Position numbers and translations under genes: made by a program. Shown here piece after piece: positions 35,377 through 43,330 of a DNA stretch of 64,000 nucleotides (its first letter is position 1; each line of letters begins with the position of its first letter). The stretch is taken from NCBI RefSeq assembly GCF_009911265.1, contig NZ_QXXA01000004.1, forward strand, positions 1-64,000, read 5' to 3'. The notes under the pieces are model-generated. The model saw nothing but the letters and a program-made list of their open reading frames with translations. It had not been told where the DNA came from and did not search any database. Origin of the DNA: Senegalia massiliensis. Its GTDB lineage: Bacteria > Bacillota > Clostridia > Tissierellales > SIT17.

Positions 35377-36678
35377 TTAATTAATTATTTCATCTAACGC
35401 CCTTCCATCTATATTTTCCATCTCAAACCCTAATAATTTGGAAAAAGTATTTGCATAATCTATCAAATTCATCTTTTCTAATATGACATTTTTCTTAATA
35501 CCTTTTCCTTTTGCCATAAATACAGTTGTATAATTTTCTTTAAAAGGTGAATATCCATGTGTTGATAAAGTTATATGTGGAACTTGTCCTACATCGTTCT
35601 TATCTATATATTCAATTACATTTCTATCATGATTATCTAAAAAATAATATCCCTTTTTTGCTTCAAGCATAAAACTACAATTTTCATCTGCACCTAATTC
35701 TTTTGCCTGACTTGATGAAAATATATCTTCAATACAATTATATTTATCATTAAATTGATTTAATACATTTAATACTTTTTTCTTTACTGCAATATCATTA
35801 TTATTTATATAAATATAAGCAGAACCATCACAATTTTTAAGTATTGCTTTCCAACTATTTATATTTCCAGTATTATTAACTTCAATAAGTCCATTATCTT
35901 TAAAAAGTTTATTAATATAAATAATTTTATCTTCATTTAAACTACTATGATCTCCTAATAGAATAATGGTACTTTCATCATACATATTTGATTTTTTAAG
36001 GGTATTTATTATTTTTCCTAATCTATCATCATGTCTTTTCAATGCATCTTTGGCTTCTTTAGAATAAAATCCAAAATTATGTCTTATAGTATCTAAATCA
36101 GTAAAATGAACCATTGTAATATCTGGTTTCTTATTTTCTAATGTATAATTTAAACAACTACTTGTAAAATTATCTAATTCAGGTTGAGATTTGCCTTTTC
36201 TTATATTTCCATATTTAAAATTCATTGATAATTGATAAATTGGACTACCATTTAGTAAAGAAACTGTTATTTGATTTTCCCATTTTCTATTTGCAAATAT
36301 CTCAGGCATATTGTACTGTATTTTTGATTTAGCAGTTACAGGCCATAAAAGTGCAGCTACTTTCATTCCTTTTTGTATTGCTATGTCATAAAATGTTTCT
36401 GATTTAATAGATTTTCTATGCCAGTACCAATCAGGAGAAGTTGTATTTAATTGTAAAAAAGTATTATTTATTACTCCATGATTATTAGGATATTTTCCTG
36501 TAACTATACTAGTATGTGCAGGATAAGTAAGACTTGGGTAAACACTATATACATTTTTACAATATGATGAGTCCTTAATAAAATCCTTAAAATTCGGTAA
36601 TTTATTTATATAATCAAAATCTAAAGTTGATAAGCCATCAAATGAAACAATTATTAAATGTTTAGTTTTTCTACTCAT
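35377..36678 (-). CDS. Alkaline phosphatase superfamily phosphodiesterase/pyrophosphatase
   Basis: 433 aa. HLIIVSFDGLSTLDFDYI gives the first metal Asp; YPSLTYPAHTSIVTGKYPNNHGVINN carries the nucleophilic Thr; HFTDLDTIRHNFG and ILLGDHSS provide further metal ligands, and HITLSTHGYSPF the last His. The order is that of nucleotide pyrophosphatase/phosphodiesterases (NPP). No signal peptide is seen, so it is likely cytoplasmic. ATG 36678 overlaps the ogt stop by 8 bases, indicating coupling. Confidence 0.85.
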   Translation of the reverse strand: MSRKTKHLIIVSFDGLSTLDFDYINKLPNFKDFIKDSSYCKNVYSVYPSLTYPAHTSIVTGKYPNNHGVINNTFLQLNTTSPDWYWHRKSIKSETFYDIAIQKGMKVAALLWPVTAKSKIQYNMPEIFANRKWENQITVSLLNGSPIYQLSMNFKYGNIRKGKSQPELDNFTSSCLNYTLENKKPDITMVHFTDLDTIRHNFGFYSKEAKDALKRHDDRLGKIINTLKKSNMYDESTIILLGDHSSLNEDKIIYINKLFKDNGLIEVNNTGNINSWKAILKNCDGSAYIYINNNDIAVKKKVLNVLNQFNDKYNCIEDIFSSSQAKELGADENCSFMLEAKKGYYFLDNHDRNVIEYIDKNDVGQVPHITLSTHGYSPFKENYTTVFMAKGKGIKKNVILEKMNLIDYANTFSKLLGFEMENIDGRALDEIIN

Positions 36679-37156
36679 CCTTATTCTTCCTTTCATGATC
36701 TATTAGCCATTGCTTTCTCCATAACCCTGAACCATAACCAACTAATTTTCCATTACTACCTATAACTCTGTGACAAGGTATTATTATTGAAATATTATTT
36801 TTATTGTTAGCATTTCCTACAGCTCTGTATGCTTTTTTATTATTAATCTCTTTTGCTATATCTCCATAAGAACACACTTCACCATAATTAATAGTTCGTA
36901 ATGCATTCCAAACTTTTTCTTGAAACTTGGTTCCTTGTGTTTTAATAGGAATAAAAAATTCTTTTCTATTTCCGTCAAAATACTCTTCTAATTGTCTTTT
37001 ACACTTTAAATTTAATTCATTATGTTTTTCTTTAAATCTTATTTGTTTAACAAAATTCACAGATAAAATATATTTATTATCAGCTTCTATTTCTATAATT
37101 CCTATAGGTGAATCCAAATACAATATATAATTTAAATTTTCTTTGATTATAATCAA
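36671..37156 (-). CDS. ogt: Methylated-DNA-protein cysteine methyltransferase
   Basis: About 161 aa. The active site IIPCHRVIGSNGKLVGYGSGLWRK with PCHRV is intact, preceded by EKVWNALRTINYGEVCSYGDIA (helix-turn-helix that binds DNA). It repairs O6-alkylguanine by suicide transfer to its cysteine. The start is uncertain: AAGGAG touches the TTG at 37156, and the optimally spaced in-frame codons are ATA and ATC, with no ATG before residue 100. Confidence 0.9.
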   Translation of the reverse strand: MIIIKENLNYILYLDSPIGIIEIEADNKYILSVNFVKQIRFKEKHNELNLKCKRQLEEYFDGNRKEFFIPIKTQGTKFQEKVWNALRTINYGEVCSYGDIAKEINNKKAYRAVGNANNKNNISIIIPCHRVIGSNGKLVGYGSGLWRKQWLIDHERKNKDE

Positions 37157-37172
37157 CTCCTTAAATGAATCT

Positions 37173-37264
37173 TTGTTAACTAATCTAATGGAATTTAGTT
37201 GACAATGATTAAACTTTATTATATTATAACATTGTTAACATTAGTAGATCGTTATAGTTAACAA
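37173..37264 (+). promoter_or_regulatory. bioY promoter with two tandem BirA-type operators
   Basis: Promoter TTGACA (37199-37204), 17-base spacer, TATTAT (37222-37227). Two dyads follow the Clostridial BirA-box pattern with 15-bp spacers: TTGTTAACT-N15-AGTTGACAA at 37173-37205, over the -35, and TTGTTAACA-N15-AGTTAACAA at 37232-37264, just downstream of the start point. Biotin-loaded BirA bound here would block bioY expression. Confidence 0.8.
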
Positions 37265-37284
37265 TACATATTTGGAGGTAATAT

Positions 37285-37839
37285 ATGAAAACAAGAGATA
37301 TAACATTAATTTCCTTATTCGTGGCATTAACAGCTGTTTGTGCACAAATATCAATACCATTACCATCAGGAGTTCCAATTACATTGCAAATTTTAGCTGT
37401 ATTTTTATCAGGAGCAATTTTAGGAAGTAAATATGGCTTCTTATCACAAATAGTATATCTTTTATTAGGAACTGTAGGTATTCCCTTATTTTCTTTAGGT
37501 ACAGGTGGATTACAAATATTGTTAGGTCTTACTGGAGGATATATTTGGAGTTTTCCTATTGCTAGTTTTATTATAGGATTAATTATAGAAAAAAGTAGTC
37601 ATACTTCTAATCAACAAAAAATATTTCAATATGGTATTTCTTTCCTTATTGGTCTAGTTATAATATATCTTTTTGGTTCTGTCCAGTTTTACATATTATC
37701 AAATATGACTTATATAGACACTATAAAAGTGACAATATTACCATTTATAATACCAGATCTGATAAAAATAGCAATTTCTGTTCCACTGGTAATTAAAATA
37801 AAAAGTTCTCTATTAAAATCAAATTTGTTATATATATAA
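37285..37839 (+). CDS. bioY: Biotin transporter BioY
   Basis: 184 aa, about six membrane helices. Motifs include SIPLPSGVPITLQILAVFLSGAILG, QIVYLLLGTVGIPLF and LLGLTGGYIWSFPIASFIIG, typical of the S component of the biotin ECF transporter. BioY binds biotin and works with the shared EcfAA'T module, or alone at low rate. Single gene preceded by BirA boxes and followed by a strong terminator. No biotin synthesis genes are present in the window, fitting a biotin importer. Confidence 0.95.
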   Translation: MKTRDITLISLFVALTAVCAQISIPLPSGVPITLQILAVFLSGAILGSKYGFLSQIVYLLLGTVGIPLFSLGTGGLQILLGLTGGYIWSFPIASFIIGLIIEKSSHTSNQQKIFQYGISFLIGLVIIYLFGSVQFYILSNMTYIDTIKVTILPFIIPDLIKIAISVPLVIKIKSSLLKSNLLYI

Positions 37840-37845
37840 TATCAT

Positions 37846-37887
37846 ATATACAAAATAAAAACCCATATGGGTTTTTATTTTGTATAT
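37846..37887. terminator. Bidirectional terminator
   Basis: A 21-bp perfect stem with AAAAACCCATATGGGTTTTT core between convergent bioY and the ATPase gene. Confidence 0.9.
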
Positions 37888-38948
37888 TGTAAAATTCTAT
37901 TTATTAATGTATTTTTAAATTCATCTACTTTTTCAAAATCAATATTTTGAACATAAAATTTTTCTAATTCATCATGTAAAGCTTTTGAATTTCTAATATT
38001 ATCTATTGCTTTATCAATTAACATATCTACCATTTTTTTATCTTCCTCTATTGCTTCTATATATATATTATAAAGGTTTTGATTTCTATAATCGTTAAGA
38101 TTTAATGTTTTATGCTTATCTTTGAATTTTTCATTTATAGTTATACCTACTTTTATATCTTTTATAAATATAGTTTCTATCTTTTGTGGAATTAAAGGAG
38201 TGTGTAAAATTTCTACATCTAATCCTCTTTCAATAGCAGACTTATAAATTCTTTTAAATAATGTAGTCTTTCCTGTACCTGGATCTCCACTTATGCTATA
38301 AATATTTATAGCATTTGATAATACTGATTCTGTATAATTAACAAAACCCTCTGGTGTATAAGAGCTTCCAAATAAATGTCTTTCATTCCCTCTTTTATCA
38401 GAATAAGTTTGACCCATAAATAATTCAGAAATAAATTGATTAGTTTCTAAATTTATCTTTCCAAAATCCATAAAACTAGAATTAAGATCAATAATATTTT
38501 CTAATATATTTTTAGCTGATCTTAAATATTTATATCCTCTTTTAAAACTATTACTCACTTTTTCATTTACAGATATTATTTCCTTTTTATTCTCTTCCAT
38601 TTTTTTCGTGTCCCAAAAGTCGCCCATGTTTATTATTTCATCTACTGCTCCAGGATTTTTTGCTGCAATTGTATGGGGTGAAGTTGCATCAATCATTGCT
38701 ACTTTTATTTTAGGTATAACTACAGCATCTATACTATTGTTATCTGAAGAGCAATGATGATATTCTAAATCATAGCCTCTATTGTAAAACTCTCTTCCTA
38801 TATTCTTCATTAATGAAGATTTACCAGTTCCTGGACCTCCTTTTACTAAAAATATTCTATTTGCATCTTTCCCTATAATATAATCATAATATGAAAAAAA
38901 TCCTTCCCCTGTATTTCCACCTGGAAAATAATCTTTTATTACTGGCAT
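37875..38948 (-). CDS. Tandem P-loop ATPase (PRK06851-like)
   Basis: 357 aa with two Walker A motifs: VKGGPGTGKSSLMKNI at about residues 36-51 and SGDPGTGKTTLFKRI near 222. The protein begins MPVIKDYFPGGNTGEGFFSYYDYI, and the two halves look like a gene-internal duplication (each with a P-loop followed by an HHCSSD or HTPLIP element and a VKVGITI- or IKVAMID-type strand). This fits a Clostridia and Bacillus ATPase family of unknown function. AGAGGGG before ATG. It is followed by none of the convergent genes. Confidence 0.8.
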   Translation of the reverse strand: MPVIKDYFPGGNTGEGFFSYYDYIIGKDANRIFLVKGGPGTGKSSLMKNIGREFYNRGYDLEYHHCSSDNNSIDAVVIPKIKVAMIDATSPHTIAAKNPGAVDEIINMGDFWDTKKMEENKKEIISVNEKVSNSFKRGYKYLRSAKNILENIIDLNSSFMDFGKINLETNQFISELFMGQTYSDKRGNERHLFGSSYTPEGFVNYTESVLSNAINIYSISGDPGTGKTTLFKRIYKSAIERGLDVEILHTPLIPQKIETIFIKDIKVGITINEKFKDKHKTLNLNDYRNQNLYNIYIEAIEEDKKMVDMLIDKAIDNIRNSKALHDELEKFYVQNIDFEKVDEFKNTLINRILQYTK

Positions 38949-38952
38949 ATTA

Positions 38953-39222
38953 TTACCCCTCTCTTATTTGATTTTTAACTTTAAAATCTTTTATTAGTTT
39001 TTCTTTTTTATCTTTCTTAAACTGCTTTATTTCATATTCCCTTTTTGTTGCCTTTTTTTTAGTAGTGTATTTTTCATAATATTCTAATTTTACTGGTAAT
39101 CTCCCTCTTGTATATTTTGCCCCTTTTCCACTATTATGCACCTTTAATCTGTTTTTTATATCTACTGTCCATCCAGTATATAAAGTATCATCACTACATC
39201 TTAATATATAAACATAATTCAT
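38953..39222 (-). CDS. GIY-YIG nuclease-fold protein (UPF0213)
   Basis: 89 aa. [41 protein letters not shown] contains the altered GIY-YIG core (YVYILRC...LYTGWT), the conserved Arg, and the [16 protein letters not shown] segment of the UPF0213/YhbQ/YazA family. Such small proteins may cut branched or damaged DNA; their role is not settled. ATG behind AGGATGAATT; 11 bp after the methyltransferase gene and 4 bp before the tandem ATPase gene, so the three are likely an operon. Confidence 0.88.
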   Translation of the reverse strand: MNYVYILRCSDDTLYTGWTVDIKNRLKVHNSGKGAKYTRGRLPVKLEYYEKYTTKKKATKREYEIKQFKKDKKEKLIKDFKVKNQIREG

Positions 39223-39233
39223 AATAATTCATC

Positions 39234-39941
39234 CTATTCATTTTCTCTGTTCTTTAATAATAATAATATAAGTTCATAATTTATTTTTATTATATTATTT
39301 TCTTTAATATTATCTACTACTTTATAATAAATTTCCTTCTTCTTCTTTTCTTCTAATAAATAATAATAATTCTGCATATTTAAAAACTTAATATATTCTT
39401 CTTCTGTATATATCTTATGCCAATTATAGATTTTTGTTTCCACATCATAGAATTTATAATTATTTACTATATCATTTTTTACATGAGATATTTTATCTCT
39501 AGAATAATTAAAACTAGGATACGCTGTCCAGATTAAAGCTAATGTCCCATGTTTCTTTAAAATACTTTGTATTTTAGTCATACTTATATCTCTATTTAAA
39601 TATTGAAAAGAATTTGCACATATTATAATATCATACTTTTCATTTGGAACTTGCCATTCTTCAAATGAAGATATATATATATTTATACTATCTTGAAATC
39701 TTTTATTCATATAAGATGCTAATTCATATTCCCTCTCTATACAGTTTATATTATTAAATTTTAAATCTAATAATCTTCTAGTAGCCTTCCCAGTTCCAGA
39801 ACCTATCTCTAATATATTACTATTTAATTTTAAATTTGCATAACTCATCATGTCCCAAAAAATTTTAATGGGATAATCAGATATTAGTTTATCATATTCT
39901 TGAAATGCTCTATCTAGACTCTGACTTTTAACATTATACAT
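39234..39941 (-). CDS. Class I SAM-dependent methyltransferase
   Basis: 235 aa. SAM motif I NILEIGSGTGKATRRLLDL, acidic motif II INCIEREYELA, and YDIIICANSFQYLN form a complete Rossmann methyltransferase. The start MYNVKSQSLDRAFQEYDKLISDYP and W-rich lower half resemble small-molecule methyltransferases, yet the substrate cannot be told. First gene of a possible operon with the GIY-YIG and ATPase genes; divergent from thyA. Confidence 0.82.
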   Translation of the reverse strand: MYNVKSQSLDRAFQEYDKLISDYPIKIFWDMMSYANLKLNSNILEIGSGTGKATRRLLDLKFNNINCIEREYELASYMNKRFQDSINIYISSFEEWQVPNEKYDIIICANSFQYLNRDISMTKIQSILKKHGTLALIWTAYPSFNYSRDKISHVKNDIVNNYKFYDVETKIYNWHKIYTEEEYIKFLNMQNYYYLLEEKKKKEIYYKVVDNIKENNIIKINYELILLLLKNRENE

Positions 39942-40004
39942 ATTTAACCCTCTTTTAAATATTATCTTATATATTATATTATATTTTACTCATTTATATT
40001 ATAT

Positions 40005-40033
40005 TTATTTTATACCCATACTTATGTTATAAT
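40005..40033 (+). promoter_or_regulatory. Probable promoter of thyA-folA
   Basis: TTATTT (40005-40010), 17-base spacer, perfect TATAAT (40028-40033). The -35 is weak. Confidence 0.5.
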
Positions 40034-40059
40034 TAATTCTAAAACACTGGAGGGTTATT

Positions 40060-40887
40060 ATGATAAAATCAGAAAAAATATTTAGAGAAAATATAAAAGA
40101 AATACTTGAAAATGGTTATAGTACCGAGAATGAAAAAGTAAGACCTCACTATAAGGATGGTACTCCAAGCCATACATTATTCATACCTCAAACATATGAA
40201 AAATATGATATTTCCAAGGGAGAATTTCCTATAATATCACTTCGACCTATAGCATGGAAAAGTGGTATAAAAGAAATATTATGGATATATCAAGATCAAA
40301 CTAATGAACTTTCTACATTAAAAGAAAAATATAATATTCATTGGTGGGATGATTGGAATGTTGGTGATGGAACAATCGGTATGAGATATGGTGCTACTGT
40401 TAAAAAATATGATCTTATGAATAAATTGCTTGATGGTTTAAAAAATGAACCTTATGGTAGACGTCATATTATGGACTTGTATCAATATAGTGATTTTGAA
40501 GAAAGTAAAGGATTACACCCTTGTGCTTTCATGACTCTTTGGACAGTTAGAGGTGAATTTTTAGATATGACATTAGTGCAAAGAAGTAACGACTACCTCG
40601 TAGCTGGACATATAAATAAAATTCAATATGTAGCACTATTAATGATGGTTGCAAAATCTACAGGTTATAAACCTGGTATATTTACTCATTTAGTTCAAAA
40701 TCTTCACATTTATGATAGACATATTGAACAAGCAAAACAACTTTTAAAGAGAACTCCTAGTGATAAGCAACCTAAATTAATACTTGATACAGATAAAAAT
40801 GATTTTTATGAATTTACAATAAATGATTTTAAAATGCAAAATTATGATCCAATTAAGCCTCAACTAAATTTTGAACTTGCAATATAA
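40060..40887 (+). CDS. thyA: Thymidylate synthase ThyA
   Basis: 275 aa. ISLRPIAWKSGIKEILWIYQ, YGRRHIM, the catalytic cysteine in HPCAFMTLW and the QRSNDYLVAGHINK phosphate/folate motif are intact. The HPCAFMTLW sequence is of the Bacillus ThyA type (phage-phi3T group) rather than the PCH-QF type of E. coli ThyA. It converts dUMP to dTMP with methylenetetrahydrofolate, producing dihydrofolate. Its neighbour folA regenerates tetrahydrofolate; the two genes are 10 bp apart. ATG with GGAGGG. Confidence 0.95.
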   Translation: MIKSEKIFRENIKEILENGYSTENEKVRPHYKDGTPSHTLFIPQTYEKYDISKGEFPIISLRPIAWKSGIKEILWIYQDQTNELSTLKEKYNIHWWDDWNVGDGTIGMRYGATVKKYDLMNKLLDGLKNEPYGRRHIMDLYQYSDFEESKGLHPCAFMTLWTVRGEFLDMTLVQRSNDYLVAGHINKIQYVALLMMVAKSTGYKPGIFTHLVQNLHIYDRHIEQAKQLLKRTPSDKQPKLILDTDKNDFYEFTINDFKMQNYDPIKPQLNFELAI

Positions 40888-40897
40888 GGAGATAATT

Positions 40898-41407
40898 ATG
40901 AATATAAATATGATTGTAGCAGTAGATAAAAATTTTGGAATAGGTTATAAAAATAAACTATTAACACATATACCTGAGGACCTTAAATATTTTAAAAATA
41001 TAACTAAGGGACATGTTTTAATTATGGGATATGATACCTATATGTCATTACCTAAAAGGCCTCTTCCAGATAGAGTAACTATAGTATTAACTAGAAAAGA
41101 TAAAAACTCTTATAATGAGTTAAACGATGTAATAGTATGCAATAGTATAGACAATATATTTAAAACGCTCACAAGACAAAATTTAAAGAATAAGAAAGTA
41201 TTTATATGTGGTGGAGAATCTATCTATAATCAATTTATGGAATATGCAGATACTTTATATATAACTCATTTATTTAAAGAATTTAAAGCAGATACTTTCT
41301 TTCCTAATATTAAAAAAGAAAATTGGGAAATATCAGAAGTTAAAGCAGACTTTGAAAATATTCATAACAAAATACCACATATATTTACTATATATAATAA
41401 AAAATAG
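40898..41407 (+). CDS. folA: Dihydrofolate reductase
   Basis: 169 aa. MNINMIVAVDKNFGIGYKNKLLTHIPEDLKYFKNIT has the usual nucleotide and folate elements, with the acidic residue in PEDLKYFK and the GYDTYMSLP and ICGGESIYNQF motifs. It reduces dihydrofolate with NADPH. ATG 40898 behind AAGGAGAT; the longer frame from 40871 overlaps the end of thyA. Shares the transcript with thyA. Confidence 0.95.
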   Translation: MNINMIVAVDKNFGIGYKNKLLTHIPEDLKYFKNITKGHVLIMGYDTYMSLPKRPLPDRVTIVLTRKDKNSYNELNDVIVCNSIDNIFKTLTRQNLKNKKVFICGGESIYNQFMEYADTLYITHLFKEFKADTFFPNIKKENWEISEVKADFENIHNKIPHIFTIYNKK

Positions 41408-41427
41408 GCCATATGGCCTATTTTTTA
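41398..41427. terminator. Bidirectional terminator
   Basis: 15-bp stem with AAAAAATAGGCCATATGGCC core between convergent folA and DUF1232 genes. Confidence 0.9.
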
Positions 41428-41724
41428 TTCTTTATCTTTTATATCATATTCTACATCTTCTACTACATTTTTATTCTTGAAATTAACTACATTTTTCTTT
41501 TTAGGTATATATTTTTCTAGATAATCTGATAATTTACTATATGTATATAAAAATATAACAATATCATCTATCCACCCTAAAAATAAAATAGGATCAGGTA
41601 TAATATCAAATGGAAATACTAAATACATTGCTGCAAGAACAATTAATGCTTTTTTAGGTAAAGATACATCTCTGTCTTTAAAAAATTTGGGTATCATGCT
41701 TAATTTATAAATAAATCTACTCAT
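41425..41724 (-). CDS. DUF1232 (YkvA-like) membrane protein
   Basis: 99 aa. The signature LVFPFDIIPDPILFLGWIDDIVIF matches DUF1232 (PFDLIPDFIP...LGYLDD). One to two membrane segments, with basic flanks and an acidic tail. The function is unknown. The gene is monocistronic or follows the Usp-like gene 66 bp upstream. Confidence 0.88.
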   Translation of the reverse strand: MSRFIYKLSMIPKFFKDRDVSLPKKALIVLAAMYLVFPFDIIPDPILFLGWIDDIVIFLYTYSKLSDYLEKYIPKKKNVVNFKNKNVVEDVEYDIKDKE

Positions 41725-41790
41725 TTTCCTCAGCCCTTTATTAAATTTATAATATATATACCCTTTCTAAAAAAACTGAATAAAAATTAT

Positions 41791-42168
41791 TTAAATAACT
41801 GAAAAATCACATTTAGGTAATTTATTCTTCAAGTTTATTTCTATGCTATTTTCCTGATCTTTTCCAGATGGAGATTCTCCCATTACAATATTTGTTATTC
41901 TTTTATCCTTTGCAAAGTCAACTATTGCTTTAATTACATCCTTTGATCTAATTACAGTTAAGTCTGCTCCCACAGCTTTTGAAACTCTAAAAAGATATTC
42001 TAATGCTCTACTATCATTGTTTTCATAAAGAAAAGTATCATTTTCATTTACTACATGAATAACATATAACTCATCATTTTCTTTATCAACTTTATTATTT
42101 CCACCTTCTATAAGTCTTTCACAAGTTTTTTGTTGAGTAACACACACCATAACTTTTTTAGTTTTCAT
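41791..42168 (-). CDS. Universal stress protein-like (UspA fold)
   Basis: 125 aa. KKVMVCVTQQKTCERLIEGGN resembles the N-terminal CVxx...SERLI strand of the Usp domain in KdpD-type sensors; LYVIHVVNEND and ITNIVMGESPSGKDQENS give the second strand and nucleotide loop. The loop has GESPSG rather than the full ATP motif GxxGxxxS. It may bind a nucleotide, probably in stress adaptation; the partner is unknown. Confidence 0.75.
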   Translation of the reverse strand: MKTKKVMVCVTQQKTCERLIEGGNNKVDKENDELYVIHVVNENDTFLYENNDSRALEYLFRVSKAVGADLTVIRSKDVIKAIVDFAKDKRITNIVMGESPSGKDQENSIEINLKNKLPKCDFSVI

Positions 42169-42254
42169 TTATTACTCCTTTCACTAAATATATAATCAAT
42201 TTAGCTTTATGATATAACTATTATATCAACTTTTTTTAAAAAAACCAAATAAAA

Positions 42255-42271
42255 AAACGCCATAGGCGTTT
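42255..42271 (-). terminator. Terminator of tRNA-Sec
   Basis: AAACGCC/GGCGTTT stem with 3-nt loop, followed by TTTTTTTATTT on the minus strand, 4 bases after the encoded CCA end. Confidence 0.85.
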
Positions 42272-42275
42272 AAAT

Positions 42276-42372
42276 TGGCGGGAATATGTGAGAATCGAAC
42301 TCACCCAGGACGCTCCTAACGCCCCGAACTGGTTTTGAAGACCAGAAGGCACACCAGCACCCATCTACTCCC
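42276..42372 (-). tRNA. selC: tRNA-Sec (anticodon UCA)
   Basis: 97 nt including an encoded CCA (42278-42276). Acceptor stem GGGAGUAG pairs with the 3' ...UAUUCCC; discriminator G. The anticodon loop CUUCAAA gives UCA at 42338-42336, reading UGA. A long variable arm (GGGGCG...GCGUCC) and TTCGATTC T-loop are as expected for bacterial tRNA-Sec. It has its own promoter and terminator. SelB, SelA and SelD genes lie about 3-7 kb upstream. Confidence 0.97.
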
Positions 42373-42394
42373 TTATTATTTTCAATACTAATAT

Positions 42395-42422
42395 AGTATA
42401 ACATAAGTTTTTTACTTGTCAA
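42395..42422 (-). promoter_or_regulatory. Promoter of tRNA-Sec
   Basis: TTGACA (42422-42417), 16-base spacer, TATACT (42400-42395) with an extended-type TGT before the -10. Transcription should begin some 15-17 bp upstream of the tRNA, so selC is monocistronic. Confidence 0.8.
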
Positions 42423-42447
42423 GAATAAGTTTAAATATTAAATTACA

Positions 42448-43317
42448 TTAATATATTTCATTTATTTTAAAAGTTTTTTCTAATTGAGTATCTGAATATT
42501 CCATACTAAATAATTTATTATACTTTACCTTTTTATCATCATTTGTAATAGCTTCAACCTCAACATCAACTAATAAAGCTTTTTTGTAATTATTTAATTT
42601 ATATGATTTAATATTATATTTTTTTATATTTTTATCTATATATTGTATTTCATAATATACTCGACTTTTTTTATCTGTATTTTTAAATAATGAAGCTAAT
42701 TTAGAACTTTCTCTATTATTTAACATATCATAATAATCTTTTATTGTATCAAATGGATTTATAAATTTGTCCTCTACTAATAATTCACTATATTGTAATG
42801 GTTTTTCTATATTCATTACATTTGATAAAAATTCCTTTTTTTCACCATCTATTAATAATTGTACACTTTTTATAGAATCTAGCTCTGTAATAGTGTTTAC
42901 AATAGAATAAGTTAATAATACTTCTTCGCTAGGTGATAAGTTCTCTTTTATTATATCACTTGATAAATTTATATATGCAATTTGATTTTCAATATCAATA
43001 GAACGTATCTTAGTCTCTTTAGGAATTAAATTATTTATATTTTTTCCATTTAAACCACCTATTAATTCTTCTAATATTTCTAATTCTATATTTTTTGTTA
43101 TATCTTTGATTTTTTTGTTTTTCATTACTAATTTTTCATTATACTTATCAGAGTAATAGAGTATAGCATCAAAATTATTTTCTAAAGGATGAGGAGATAT
43201 TATTGGGGACTTACTATCTGAATTTGACATATCATCGTAAGTTTGGCATCCACTGATTATAATAGCTATAAATATAATAATTATTATTATATTTATATTT
43301 TTAAAATAAATTTTCAC
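42448..43317 (-). CDS. GerMN domain lipoprotein
   Basis: 289 aa. Signal peptide with lipobox IISGC after a run of isoleucines (residues 9-23). A GerMN domain follows: NIELEILEELIGGLNGKN, RSIDIENQIAYINLSSD, SEEVLLTYSIVNTITELDSIKSVQLLIDGE. GerMN occurs in spore germination protein GerM and lipoproteins next to WalRK- or ResDE-like systems. Here the gene lies 13 bp downstream of a histidine kinase and may modulate it from outside the membrane. AGGTGATATT precedes the ATG. Confidence 0.85.
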   Translation of the reverse strand: MKIYFKNINIIIIIIFIAIIISGCQTYDDMSNSDSKSPIISPHPLENNFDAILYYSDKYNEKLVMKNKKIKDITKNIELEILEELIGGLNGKNINNLIPKETKIRSIDIENQIAYINLSSDIIKENLSPSEEVLLTYSIVNTITELDSIKSVQLLIDGEKKEFLSNVMNIEKPLQYSELLVEDKFINPFDTIKDYYDMLNNRESSKLASLFKNTDKKSRVYYEIQYIDKNIKKYNIKSYKLNNYKKALLVDVEVEAITNDDKKVKYNKLFSMEYSDTQLEKTFKINEIY

Positions 43318-43330
43318 AATATCACCTTCC

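Noticed and set aside
40060-40887. ThyA catalytic motif looking degenerate (HPCAFMTLW, not PCH)
   Set aside because: This motif is normal in the Bacillus/phage phi3T branch of ThyA.
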